Shown here: positions 26,781 to 34,534 of the stretch, piece after piece
Layout of the letters: the number at the start of each line of letters is the position of its first letter
How positions within the stretch are numbered: position 1 is the stretch's first letter
Assembly (NCBI RefSeq): GCF_003043945.1
Contig: NZ_PYXG01000002.1
Span: forward strand, 310,001 to 374,000
DNA length: 64,000 nt
Direction: 5' to 3'
Origin: Prevotella sp. oral taxon 376
Lineage (GTDB): Bacteria; Bacteroidota; Bacteroidia; Bacteroidales; Bacteroidaceae
Made by a program: the position numbers and the translations under genes
The notes under the pieces: generated by a model
Database searches by the model: none
Told to the model about the DNA's origin: nothing
The model's input: the letters and a program-made list of their open reading frames with translations, nothing else

Positions 26781-28835
26781 ATGAAACAAGGCAACATCGG
26801 GGTTACAACAGAGAATATCTTCCCCGTGATTAAAAAGTTTCTCTATTCCGATCATGAAATTTTCCTGCGCGAGATGGTGTCTAACGCCATAGACGCAACC
26901 CAAAAGTTGAAGACGCTTGCCACGCAAGGCGACTTCAAGGGTGAATTGGGCGATCTAACGATTCACATAAGTCTGGACAAAGACAAAGGAACCCTGACCA
27001 TCAGCGACCGCGGCATCGGCATGACAGCCGATGAGGTGGAGAAGTATATCAACCAGATAGCCTTCTCGGGAGTCAACGATTTCCTTGACAAATACAAGGA
27101 CAAGGCGAATGCCATTATCGGACATTTCGGACTGGGATTCTACTCTGCTTTCATGGTCAGCAAGAAGGTGGAAATCATCACCAAGAGCTATCAAGACGGA
27201 GCGCAGGCCGTAAAGTGGAGTTGCGATGGCAGTCCTTCGTTTACATTGGAGGATGCAGAAAAGGAGGACCGGGGGTCTGACATCATTCTCTACATTGACG
27301 ACGACTGCAAGGATTTCCTGGAAAAAGCCCGCATAGAGAGCCTGCTGCGGAAGTATTGCAAGTTCCTCGCCGTGCCTGTGGCCTTCGGAAAGAAAACCGA
27401 ATGGAAAGATGGCAAGGAAGTGGACACAGCCGAAGATAATATTATAAATGATGTAGAACCACTATGGATTAAAGCCCCAAGTTCGTTGAAAGATGAAGAC
27501 TATATCAAGTTCTACCACACGCTGTTCCCCATGAATGACGACCCGCTGTTCTGGATCCACCTGAATGTGGACTATCCTTTCAACCTGACGGGAATACTCT
27601 ACTTTCCCCGCATCAAGAGCAATATAGAGCTGCAACGCGATAAGATCCAGCTCTACTGTAACCAAGTCTTCGTTACAGATCAGGTGGACGGCATCGTACC
27701 GGAATTCCTCACCTTGCTGCATGGTGTCATCGACTCACCCGACATCCCGTTGAATGTCAGCCGCAGCTACCTGCAAAGCGACGCGAATGTGAAGAAGATA
27801 TCAACCTATATTACCAAGAAAGTTGCCGACCGGCTGCAGAATATCTTTAAGGAAGACCGAAAGAACTACGAGGAGAAGTGGGACGACCTGAAGATTTTCA
27901 TTAACTACGGAATGCTCTCACGGGAAGACTTCTATGACCGTGCCAAGGACTTCGCCCTGCTCAAGGACATAGACGGAAAGTTCTTTACCTTCGAGGAATA
28001 CAAGACCCTCATCAAGGATAGTCAGACAGATAAGAACGGAGACCTCGTCTATCTCTATGCCAATAACAAGGAGGAACAATACAGCTACATCGAGGCGGCA
28101 AAAAGCAAGGGCTACAGCGTACTCTTGATGGATGGCGAACTCGATACCCCTGTAGTCTCCATGCTCGAACAGAAGTTTGAGAAAAGCCGCTTCACACGGG
28201 TGGATTCCGACATCGTCGATCGGCTTATCATCAAGGAGGAGATGAAAAAAACCGAGCTCAGCAAGGAGCAAAGTGCCAATTTGGCAGAAGTATTCCAATC
28301 TCAAATGCCAAAGATCGAGAAGGCGCAGTTCATGGTGGAAGTGCAGTCGCTGGGTGAAAACGGGCAGCCCATACTGCTCACCCAAAGTGAGTATATGCGT
28401 CGGATGAAGGATATCAGCCGCTTCCAGCAGGGCATGGCATTCTATCAGGAGATGCCCGACAGCTATGCCGCCGTATTGAACGCCGACCACCCGCTTATCA
28501 AGAAAGTGCTTGAGGATACTGAGAATGCCACTGCCGATACCCTGAAACCTATAGAGAGCGAGCTGAAAGGACAGGAAGCCCGACTGGCAGCCTTGCACCA
28601 GAGCCAAAAGAACAAGAAGCCGGAAGAGCTTACCCAGGAGGAGAAAGACGATCTGAAGAATACCGAACAGGCTATTACTGACCAGAAGAAAAAGAAAAAC
28701 GAACTTCTCGCCGGATATGCCAAGGGCAATAAAGTGATACACCAACTCATAGACCTGGCCCTCCTCCAGAATGGAATGCTGAAAGGAGCCGCCCTCAACA
28801 AATTCCTCAAGAGAAGCGTGGAGATGATTCGATAG
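26781..28835 (+). CDS. htpG: Hsp90-family chaperone HtpG
   Basis: 684-residue ATP-dependent cytosolic chaperone. The N-terminal GHKL ATPase domain has EMVSNAIDATQKL (Mg/ATP Asn and catalytic Glu), ISDRGIGMTADE and GHFGLGFYSAFMV; the middle domain has LYFPRIKSNIELQRDKIQLY and SRSYLQSD with the ATP-contacting arginine. A charged coiled segment (about 585-660) precedes the C-terminal dimerisation helix. Some positions (EMVSNAID rather than ELISNASD) are the Bacteroidetes variant. Single-gene transcript: sigma-54-like promoter upstream, strong hairpin downstream. Confidence 0.98.
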   Translation: MKQGNIGVTTENIFPVIKKFLYSDHEIFLREMVSNAIDATQKLKTLATQGDFKGELGDLTIHISLDKDKGTLTISDRGIGMTADEVEKYINQIAFSGVNDFLDKYKDKANAIIGHFGLGFYSAFMVSKKVEIITKSYQDGAQAVKWSCDGSPSFTLEDAEKEDRGSDIILYIDDDCKDFLEKARIESLLRKYCKFLAVPVAFGKKTEWKDGKEVDTAEDNIINDVEPLWIKAPSSLKDEDYIKFYHTLFPMNDDPLFWIHLNVDYPFNLTGILYFPRIKSNIELQRDKIQLYCNQVFVTDQVDGIVPEFLTLLHGVIDSPDIPLNVSRSYLQSDANVKKISTYITKKVADRLQNIFKEDRKNYEEKWDDLKIFINYGMLSREDFYDRAKDFALLKDIDGKFFTFEEYKTLIKDSQTDKNGDLVYLYANNKEEQYSYIEAAKSKGYSVLLMDGELDTPVVSMLEQKFEKSRFTRVDSDIVDRLIIKEEMKKTELSKEQSANLAEVFQSQMPKIEKAQFMVEVQSLGENGQPILLTQSEYMRRMKDISRFQQGMAFYQEMPDSYAAVLNADHPLIKKVLEDTENATADTLKPIESELKGQEARLAALHQSQKNKKPEELTQEEKDDLKNTEQAITDQKKKKNELLAGYAKGNKVIHQLIDLALLQNGMLKGAALNKFLKRSVEMIR

Positions 28836-28867
28836 CAGCGAGGCAGAAACCTGCTGAATAAACAAGG

Positions 28868-28910
28868 CCTCTCTCCTACAGGTATTTCCGAAGGAGAGAG
28901 GCTCTCTTTT
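28868..28910 (+). terminator. Rho-independent terminator of htpG
   Basis: Perfect 10-bp stem CCTCTCTCCT/AGGAGAGAGG (28868-28877 with 28892-28901), 14-nt loop, then CTCTCTTTT. It starts 32 bp after the htpG stop. Confidence 0.8.
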
Positions 28911-28959
28911 CTATGTATGTTTTGAGTCCCTTGCTCTCATGCGGGCTGCTTCCCGCAGG

Positions 28960-29025
28960 ATTACATGCTGCGTGTAACGATGTTACAAACGGCGTGTAAT
29001 GGCATTACAAGCACCGTGTAACAAC
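28960..29025. repeat. Three tandem 22-bp palindromic units, TTACA family
   Basis: Units start at 28960, 28982 and 29004, each with TTACA-N7-TGTAA. Same spacing and unit count as the array at 2921-2986, with several positions beyond the palindrome also shared (C and CRTGTAA). It sits between the htpG terminator and the convergent tRNA-Arg pair. The rest of the 28836-29181 gap holds only the terminators. Confidence 0.85.
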
Positions 29026-29145
29026 ATCAGCAGAGGCTCCGGGCTTTGCCCCGAAGACTTTTCTCCAGAAAACGAGGCATTCCCCAGCGTCAAAGACAAG
29101 CCTATTGAAGAACCCCTTGAGCCCGCCTTGGCGGGAAAGGGGACA

Positions 29146-29177
29146 AATAAAAAAGCCCCAGAAAAGAATCTGAAGCT
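29146..29177 (-). terminator. Terminator of the tRNA-Arg pair
   Basis: On the minus strand AGCTTCAGA pairs with TCTGGGGCT (9 bp including two G-U pairs) around a 6-nt loop, followed by six T. It begins a few bases after the 3' end of the distal tRNA. Confidence 0.75.
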
Positions 29178-29181
29178 TTCT

Positions 29182-29258
29182 TGGTGACTCCGGCGGGATT
29201 CAAACCCACAACCTCTTGATCCGTAGTCAAGTGCTCTATTCAGTTGAGCTACGGAGCC
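29182..29258 (-). tRNA. tRNA-Arg (ACG), distal copy, with 3' CCA in DNA
   Basis: Cloverleaf: acceptor GGCTCCG/CGGAGTC, anticodon stem CTTGA/TCAAG with loop CTACGGA giving anticodon ACG (reads CGN after A34 to inosine), T-arm GTGGG TTTGAAT CCCGC. The mature 74 nt (29185-29258) are identical to the proximal copy. The next three bases are CCA, unlike the other copy. Confidence 0.95.
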
Positions 29259-29288
29259 GATCCGTATCATGTTGCTATCGTAAAGAAG

Positions 29289-29362
29289 TGACTCCGGCGG
29301 GATTCAAACCCACAACCTCTTGATCCGTAGTCAAGTGCTCTATTCAGTTGAGCTACGGAGCC
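29289..29362 (-). tRNA. tRNA-Arg (ACG), proximal copy
   Basis: Identical 74-nt sequence to the copy 30 bp downstream; no CCA encoded (CTT follows). A two-motif promoter lies 20 bp upstream, so the pair is one transcript. Confidence 0.95.
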
Positions 29363-29382
29363 GTCCTTTTGAATAGCGAATG

Positions 29383-29414
29383 CAAAGGTACATACTTTTT
29401 TCGTAATCAACAAA
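29383..29414 (-). promoter_or_regulatory. Promoter of the tRNA-Arg pair
   Basis: Minus-strand TTTG (29414-29411), 20-bp spacer, TACCTTTG (29390-29383), 20 bp before the first tRNA base. Confidence 0.8.
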
Positions 29415-29507
29415 TTTTTATTTGTTTTTTTGCCCTGTCTCGTAAAGATAGCAACTCGCACACTTGTCTCTCCTCTATTGCAACTGTGTAGGGAGGAGAA
29501 AATGACG

Positions 29508-30158
29508 CTATAAGTTCACGAGAATTCCCAGGCTGAAGACGCCTTGCATGCCATAACCGAACTCCGTAAAGAAACGCGCACGCTCGCCGCCCACCTCAAC
29601 GCCTGCCACAGAAAGCTGATAGGACAGCTTCACATTGTTCTCATGTGTTTCAGGAAATGATTGCGTGTCGCAAGTTGCATCAAGTCTGTAATATCGTGCG
29701 CCCAGCCCCGCTTTGGAGTAAAACCGGAAGCGATTGTGCCCATACCATGTATATTTCACTACCGGCATTGCAAAACAAGAGCGGCTCTTCATGTCTACCG
29801 TGATATCGGGATAAACCTCTGGCACATGCGCGGCCTCCCATCCAATCCCGCCTCCGACAGACACTCCTACAGCCCAGCGCTTGCCGAGATGACAGAAATA
29901 CTCCAGATAAACGATCCAAGAAAGACATTGCGTACTCACGCCGATATCGCCTGTTCCTGGCTCCAAATGATAGTCGCGGACATAGCTGTGCTGCACGGAA
30001 TGCAAATGCGGCTCGTCTCCTACCCCGAATCCGGTTCTGATTTCATGACGAGAGTCCTGACCGAAAGCCGTTAGGGAAAAGAGCATAAGCGTTCCGACAA
30101 GAAGTAGGAAGTGAAAGTTTGGCCTCATAAAAAGGTTCTTAAATTGTTTTTTTTGCAT
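29508..30158 (-). CDS. Outer-membrane beta-barrel protein, small, uncharacterised
   Basis: About 216 residues with a signal peptide (n-region MQKKQFKNLFMRPN, hydrophobic FHFLLLVGTLMLFSL, then TAFGQ). The mature part is rich in alternating aromatic and glycine segments (GKRWAVGVSVGGGIGWE, RFRFYSKAGLGARYYR, VAGVEVGGERARFFTEFGYG) as in eight-strand porin-like proteins. No family name is certain. The start codon lies in a perfect 22-bp tandem duplication, so an identical ATG occurs 22 bp upstream in another frame; the start at 30158 fits, and 30128 is an alternative. It follows a small ORF by about 100 bp. Confidence 0.7.
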   Translation of the reverse strand: MQKKQFKNLFMRPNFHFLLLVGTLMLFSLTAFGQDSRHEIRTGFGVGDEPHLHSVQHSYVRDYHLEPGTGDIGVSTQCLSWIVYLEYFCHLGKRWAVGVSVGGGIGWEAAHVPEVYPDITVDMKSRSCFAMPVVKYTWYGHNRFRFYSKAGLGARYYRLDATCDTQSFPETHENNVKLSYQLSVAGVEVGGERARFFTEFGYGMQGVFSLGILVNL

Positions 30159-30186
30159 GATAAAATTGTTTTTTTTGCATGATAAA
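30143..30186. repeat. Perfect 22-bp tandem duplication at a gene start
   Basis: Two identical copies (30143-30164, 30165-30186), each with a T8 run and GCATGATAAA. On the minus strand each copy carries ATG followed by A8. The upstream ATG (30180) opens a 13-codon frame that overlaps the real start. Confidence 0.95.
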
Positions 30187-30255
30187 ATTGTCTCTTTCGA
30201 CAGATTCTCATCCTCGGACAAATGCCCCGAAAGGAGGAAGAGGGCTCTGCGAGGG

Positions 30256-30501
30256 CTACAGCATTGCCTCTAACTGGTTTACGGCGGATTCCATATCAGC
30301 GGCAAAAGCAGGATGCGCCTTCATAAAGTCGGGATTGCCTTTAGATATCATGGCATACAGCTCCGGGTTCATCTCATCGACATATTGGCTTATGGCATAT
30401 TCTATATCGTCCTTTTGCCACTCCATGGTGGAGTGGCAAAAGACATTCCATTTCTGGTGGAAGAAGCTGTAGGCTGATTCTATGCTATCTCGTGAGATCA
30501 T
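30256..30501 (-). CDS. Conserved small protein of unknown function
   Basis: With start MISRDSIESAYSFFHQ at 30501 it has 81 residues, no signal peptide and no membrane segment; an acidic helical protein containing DDIEYAISQYVDEMN. I recall similar short proteins in other Bacteroidales but no function. The start was chosen because it lies 4 bp after the helicase stop; the longer frame to 30528 would overlap the helicase. Likely last gene of the lon-tgt-LptFG-helicase operon. Its coding DNA contains a perfect 14-bp inverted repeat at 30412-30442. Confidence 0.65.
   Translation of the reverse strand: MISRDSIESAYSFFHQKWNVFCHSTMEWQKDDIEYAISQYVDEMNPELYAMISKGNPDFMKAHPAFAADMESAVNQLEAML
30412..30442. 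repeat. Perfect 14-bp inverted repeat with 3-nt loop inside a small gene
   Basis: 30412-30425 (CTTTTGCCACTCCA) is the exact reverse complement of 30429-30442. It lies in the codons for FCHSTMEWQK of the small protein, so it is in translated sequence. Confidence 0.9.
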
Positions 30502-30505
30502 AGAC

Positions 30506-32119
30506 CTACTTGCGATGGAGCCAGCCAAAGGCTTTCTTTACCAGACCCGTGATACTCTTTTTCTGCGGCTGGGCTGTCTGCGCCTGTTGACGAGCCACGG
30601 CCTCCGCCTGCTGCTTTTGTACATTACGGTTATTATGACGCTGCCTGTTGACGCGCTTACGGTTCTGCGGCGGCCGTTGATTGTCATTGGGGCGCTTGTT
30701 CTGCTGCCCTTCGGAAGCAGATGATTCTCCCCTGCTCTGCCGATTGCGAGAGCCGGACTGCCCTTGAGGCTGCCCGGGATTCCGACGACGGCGATTGGCG
30801 GAATTCTTTTGCCCGCCATCATTTTTCCCTTGAGCAGTCTTTTCCGCTGTCTCTAATGGTTCCTGCCGTGTCTCTTGGCGACTGGCAGAGGTTGGCTTAC
30901 GCTTGTGGGCGGTCTGATTACGGTCGTTGCGGCGACGCGCCTTGGCCTTCTGCCCGCCCCTGTTATAAGACGGCTGCTCGCCTAAGTCCTGCGGCAACTC
31001 GTTCTTCTTGATCTCTTTACCCAAGAAACGCTCTATGTCCTTGAAGTAAGACATGTCCTCGGCACTGACGAAAGTGATGGCCACCCCGTCTTTATCGGCA
31101 CGGGCCGTACGCCCGATTCTATGCACATAGTCTTCCGCATCACGAGGCACATCGTAGTTGATGACCATTGCGATATCATCAATATCGATACCGCGCGCGA
31201 CGATATCAGTAGCGACAAGCACATCCAACTGCCCGCTCTTGAAACGGAACATCATATCATCCCGCTCACTCTGGGTGAGATCGGAATGCATTTCTCCCGA
31301 ATTGATTTTCATCTTCACGAGTTGGCGATTCACCTCTTTCACCTTGGTTTTCTTGCCGCAGAAAACAATGACGCGCTTCAGGTCGTTCTCCTTGAAAAGA
31401 TGACGGATAATTCCCAGTTTCTGTGGCTCATAGCAGAGATAAGCACTCTGCTGAATCTTCTCCGCAGGTTTGCTTACTGCCAACTTCACCATCGACGGAT
31501 TCTTGAGCAAGGTCTTTGCCAACTCCTCTATCTTGGACGGCATCGTTGCGGAGAACATAACCGTCTGGCAGCTCTTGGGTAAATACTTGGCTATTGTCAT
31601 AATATCCTCCGAGAAACCCATGTCAAGCATGCGGTCGGCCTCGTCAAGCACGAAGAAGGAAACCTTGGAAAGATCCAGATTTCCCAGTTGCAAATGTGAA
31701 ATAAGCCGCCCCGGAGTCGCAATGATTACATCTGCCCCTAACCGCATACTCTTCAACTCTTGGTCGTAACGGTTTCCGTCATTGCCTCCATAGACCGCCA
31801 CACTACTCACTCCCTGCAAATAATAGCCAAAGCCTTGCATGGCCTGGTCTATCTGCTGGGCAAGTTCACGCGTCGGCGACATGATTACACAGTTCACGGC
31901 ATCTTTCGGATAGCCCCCGTCATCAAGCCTTGACAGGATGGGCAATAGATAAGCTGCTGTTTTGCCCGTTCCCGTCTGGGCTACTCCCAGAACATCCTTA
32001 CCACTCAAGATTTCAGGAATACACTTTTCCTGTACTGGAGTGCATTCGTCAAAATGCATGGCGTAGAGCGCGTCCAGTATGTTATCATTCAAATCTAATT
32101 CTTCAAATTTCATATTCAT
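30506..32119 (-). CDS. DEAD-box RNA helicase, RhlE-like
   Basis: About 537 residues. ATP-dependent RNA unwinding in ribosome assembly or mRNA turnover. Helicase motifs in order: Q motif, AQTGTGKTAAYLL, PTRELAQQ, TPGRL, DEADRMLDMGF, SATMP, then VFCGKKTKV, ATDIVARGIDID and HRIGRTARADK. After about residue 375 there is a 160-residue basic, Arg/Asn/Gln-rich, low-complexity tail typical of RNA-binding extensions in this group. Start at 32119 (or the ATG two codons on), 4 bp after the LptF/G stop; the longer frame upstream is inside that gene. Fourth gene of the operon headed by lon. Confidence 0.95.
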   Translation of the reverse strand: MNMKFEELDLNDNILDALYAMHFDECTPVQEKCIPEILSGKDVLGVAQTGTGKTAAYLLPILSRLDDGGYPKDAVNCVIMSPTRELAQQIDQAMQGFGYYLQGVSSVAVYGGNDGNRYDQELKSMRLGADVIIATPGRLISHLQLGNLDLSKVSFFVLDEADRMLDMGFSEDIMTIAKYLPKSCQTVMFSATMPSKIEELAKTLLKNPSMVKLAVSKPAEKIQQSAYLCYEPQKLGIIRHLFKENDLKRVIVFCGKKTKVKEVNRQLVKMKINSGEMHSDLTQSERDDMMFRFKSGQLDVLVATDIVARGIDIDDIAMVINYDVPRDAEDYVHRIGRTARADKDGVAITFVSAEDMSYFKDIERFLGKEIKKNELPQDLGEQPSYNRGGQKAKARRRNDRNQTAHKRKPTSASRQETRQEPLETAEKTAQGKNDGGQKNSANRRRRNPGQPQGQSGSRNRQSRGESSASEGQQNKRPNDNQRPPQNRKRVNRQRHNNRNVQKQQAEAVARQQAQTAQPQKKSITGLVKKAFGWLHRK

Positions 32120-32123
32120 TGTT

Positions 32124-33395
32124 TTAATTTGGTGCCTGTCGGTAACAGAAATACGCGACAACGGCAAATAATATATTAGGTACCCATGCTGCCAATATGG
32201 GAGGAAAACCTGCATTAATGGCAAAAGTTGCCGAAACAGTCTGCAACATGATATATGCAAAACTCAAGACCAGACCGATACCCAGATATAATCCCATCCC
32301 CCCCTTTCGTTTCCGTGAGGACAGAGAAAAACCGATAATCGTCAAGATAAACGAGGCAAACGAAGAGGCAATTCGTTTATGATACTCTACTTGATATTGG
32401 ACGACATTGCTGGATCCGCGGTCTATTTGCTTAGAAATATACTCGTGCAGCTCTGGAGAGGTAAAAGTCTCCTGCTGTCCTTTTGAGTAAACAAGGTCTG
32501 TAGGTTCCATCTGAATCAAGGTATCCATACGGGCACCACTCGTGATATGCTCTTTCAATCCCTTTAGCTGACGAATCTTCCATTGTCGGGCATTCCAGTG
32601 ATACTTCGAATCAGAGATGGTGTCATACTGTATCTCCATTGCTGTCATATGGCTTATCAGTTTCTTATTCTCAAACTTATCAAGCGAAAAACCATATCCC
32701 TTTTTCAGATTGTTATCATAGTGCTGGATATATGCGATGATGCCCGGTCCCACTTGTAGCTGCACATTTTCCGCGGAGGTGCTTTTCTGGTTGTTACGAT
32801 AGAGTGCCTCAAAATTCTGTCGCACAACAGTTCCGTGGGGAATAACATAAGCACTCAAATAATACGACACCATGGCAATGAGCACGCATGATATCATATA
32901 AGGACGCATAAGACGCTTGAAAGAGACACCTGCCGCCAACATGGCTATTATTTCGGAATTTCCTGCCAGTTTTGATGTAAAGAAGATTACGGCGATAAAG
33001 ACAAACAGCGCACTGAACAGATTGGAGAAGTAAGGGATGAAGTTCAGGTAATAGTCGAATATGATGGCGTGCAAAGGCGCATGATAGGAAGTGAACTTAG
33101 ACAGATTCTCGTTGACATCAAAGACCACTGCTAACGAAATAATCAGCACAATAGAGAAGATATAAGTGCCGATAAACTTCTTGATGATATACCAATCAAG
33201 CCGCTTGATATATTTAAATGGATTCAGCACTTTCAGAAAGCCTAGTTCAGATGCGAGGGCCATGCCCCTCTTCCGCAACCATCCTGTATGGTCATAAAGC
33301 CAATGTGCAAGACGGTGTAACCAGGCCGGATGCCTATCCAGCCATCTTAGCACCCGATAGCGCTGATAGTGTCTTCGCAATTCCTTGTATTCCAT
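32124..33395 (-). CDS. LptF/LptG family (YjgP/YjgQ) LPS export permease
   Basis: About 423 residues. Inner-membrane permease of the Lpt complex that extracts LPS and passes it to the periplasmic bridge. Helices: three after the basic N-terminal region (around FIGTYIFSIVLIISLAVVF, FSNLFSALFVFIAVIFFTS, MISCVLIAMVSYYLSAYVI), a periplasmic beta-jellyroll-like domain, and three C-terminal helices (SSFASFILTIIGFSLSS, YLGIGLVLSFAYIML, WVPNILFAVVAYF). Start at 33395, 7 bp after the tgt stop; a longer frame overlaps tgt. F or G cannot be told apart. Confidence 0.93.
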   Translation of the reverse strand: MEYKELRRHYQRYRVLRWLDRHPAWLHRLAHWLYDHTGWLRKRGMALASELGFLKVLNPFKYIKRLDWYIIKKFIGTYIFSIVLIISLAVVFDVNENLSKFTSYHAPLHAIIFDYYLNFIPYFSNLFSALFVFIAVIFFTSKLAGNSEIIAMLAAGVSFKRLMRPYMISCVLIAMVSYYLSAYVIPHGTVVRQNFEALYRNNQKSTSAENVQLQVGPGIIAYIQHYDNNLKKGYGFSLDKFENKKLISHMTAMEIQYDTISDSKYHWNARQWKIRQLKGLKEHITSGARMDTLIQMEPTDLVYSKGQQETFTSPELHEYISKQIDRGSSNVVQYQVEYHKRIASSFASFILTIIGFSLSSRKRKGGMGLYLGIGLVLSFAYIMLQTVSATFAINAGFPPILAAWVPNILFAVVAYFCYRQAPN

Positions 33396-33402
33396 ATTCT
33401 CC

Positions 33403-34530
33403 TTAAACTCTCTTTCCAAGTTGATCGATGATACTATTTTTCCAAGGGACAAAATCTCCCAGCTCTATATGGGTGCGGGCATCAGACACCAACCTGAGAT
33501 AGAATGCCAGGTTATGGATCGAGGCAATCTGCATGGCAAGAAGCTCCTGCGCCTTAAAGAGGTGGTGCAGATAAGCCTTGGTATAAATCTTATCAAACTC
33601 GCACCCGTCGGGGGCTATGGGGGTGAAGTCCATTTCCCACTTCTTGTTACGCATATTCATCGTACCGTTGTAAGTAAAGAGCATCGCGTTACGCCCATTA
33701 CGAGTAGGCATCACACAGTCAAACATATCTACCCCCCGCTCAATGGCTTCAAGGATGTTCCGCGGTGTCCCCACTCCCATCAGATAGCGGGGCTTATCCT
33801 TGGGCAGTATCTCATTCACCACTTCTATCATCTCATACATCACTTCAGTAGGTTCTCCCACGGCAAGTCCTCCGATAGCATTGCCGTCGGCCCCCTTATC
33901 TGCAACAAATTTGGCCGCCTCCTGACGCAAGTCCTTATAGGTACAGCCCTGAACTATAGGAAACAACGACTGAGCATATCCATAGAGAGGGGCCGTCTCA
34001 TCGAAACGCCGTATACAACGATCAAGCCAACGCTGCGTCATCCCAAGGCTTTGCTTGGCATACTGATAATCACTCTGCCCGGGAGGGCATTCGTCAAAAG
34101 CCATCATGATATCTGCACCGATGACCCGCTCTGTATCCATCACATTCTCTGGGGTAAAAATATGCTTGCTGCCATCAATATGGCTACGGAACTCACACCC
34201 TTCCTCTCTCAGCTTTCGAATGCCAGTCAAAGAAAAAACCTGGAAGCCTCCACTATCTGTCAGGATTGGCCGCTCCCATCCACTGAAACCATGCAAGCCC
34301 CCTGCCACCTTGAGTATTTCAAGCCCCGGGCGAAGATAGAGATGATAGGTATTACCCAAAATAATCTGAGCTTTGACCTGATCACACAGTTCTTGAAAAT
34401 GAACCCCTTTCACAGAGCCACAGGTTCCCACCGGCATGAAGATGGGAGTCTTGATCTGACCGTGATCGGTAGTAATGATTCCCGTACGGGCATCACTGGC
34501 ATTATCCGTATGTTGCAGTACGAATGTCAT
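33403..34530 (-). CDS. tgt: tRNA-guanine transglycosylase (queuosine pathway)
   Basis: 375 residues. Exchanges guanine-34 for a queuine precursor in GUN tRNAs. Substrate and active-site motifs are present: LGNTYHLYLRPG, LTDSGGFQVFSL (first Asp), FDECPPG, GGLAVGEP and the nucleophile region RGVDMFDCVMPTRNGRN. The C-terminal zinc motif CxCxxC is degenerate: only one Cys remains (DGCEFDKIY) before AYLHHLF. As I recall, the Bacteroidetes proteins share this loss. Start at 34530, 4 bp after the lon stop. Confidence 0.96.
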   Translation of the reverse strand: MTFVLQHTDNASDARTGIITTDHGQIKTPIFMPVGTCGSVKGVHFQELCDQVKAQIILGNTYHLYLRPGLEILKVAGGLHGFSGWERPILTDSGGFQVFSLTGIRKLREEGCEFRSHIDGSKHIFTPENVMDTERVIGADIMMAFDECPPGQSDYQYAKQSLGMTQRWLDRCIRRFDETAPLYGYAQSLFPIVQGCTYKDLRQEAAKFVADKGADGNAIGGLAVGEPTEVMYEMIEVVNEILPKDKPRYLMGVGTPRNILEAIERGVDMFDCVMPTRNGRNAMLFTYNGTMNMRNKKWEMDFTPIAPDGCEFDKIYTKAYLHHLFKAQELLAMQIASIHNLAFYLRLVSDARTHIELGDFVPWKNSIIDQLGKRV

Positions 34531-34534
34531 TGGC

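Noticed and set aside
27918..28865. 315-codon minus-strand frame
   Set aside because: Shadow of htpG, whose domain motifs fill the plus strand.
29122..29135. CCCGCC-TT-GGCGGG hairpin
   Set aside because: Two-base loop and no T-run on either strand; not a credible terminator.
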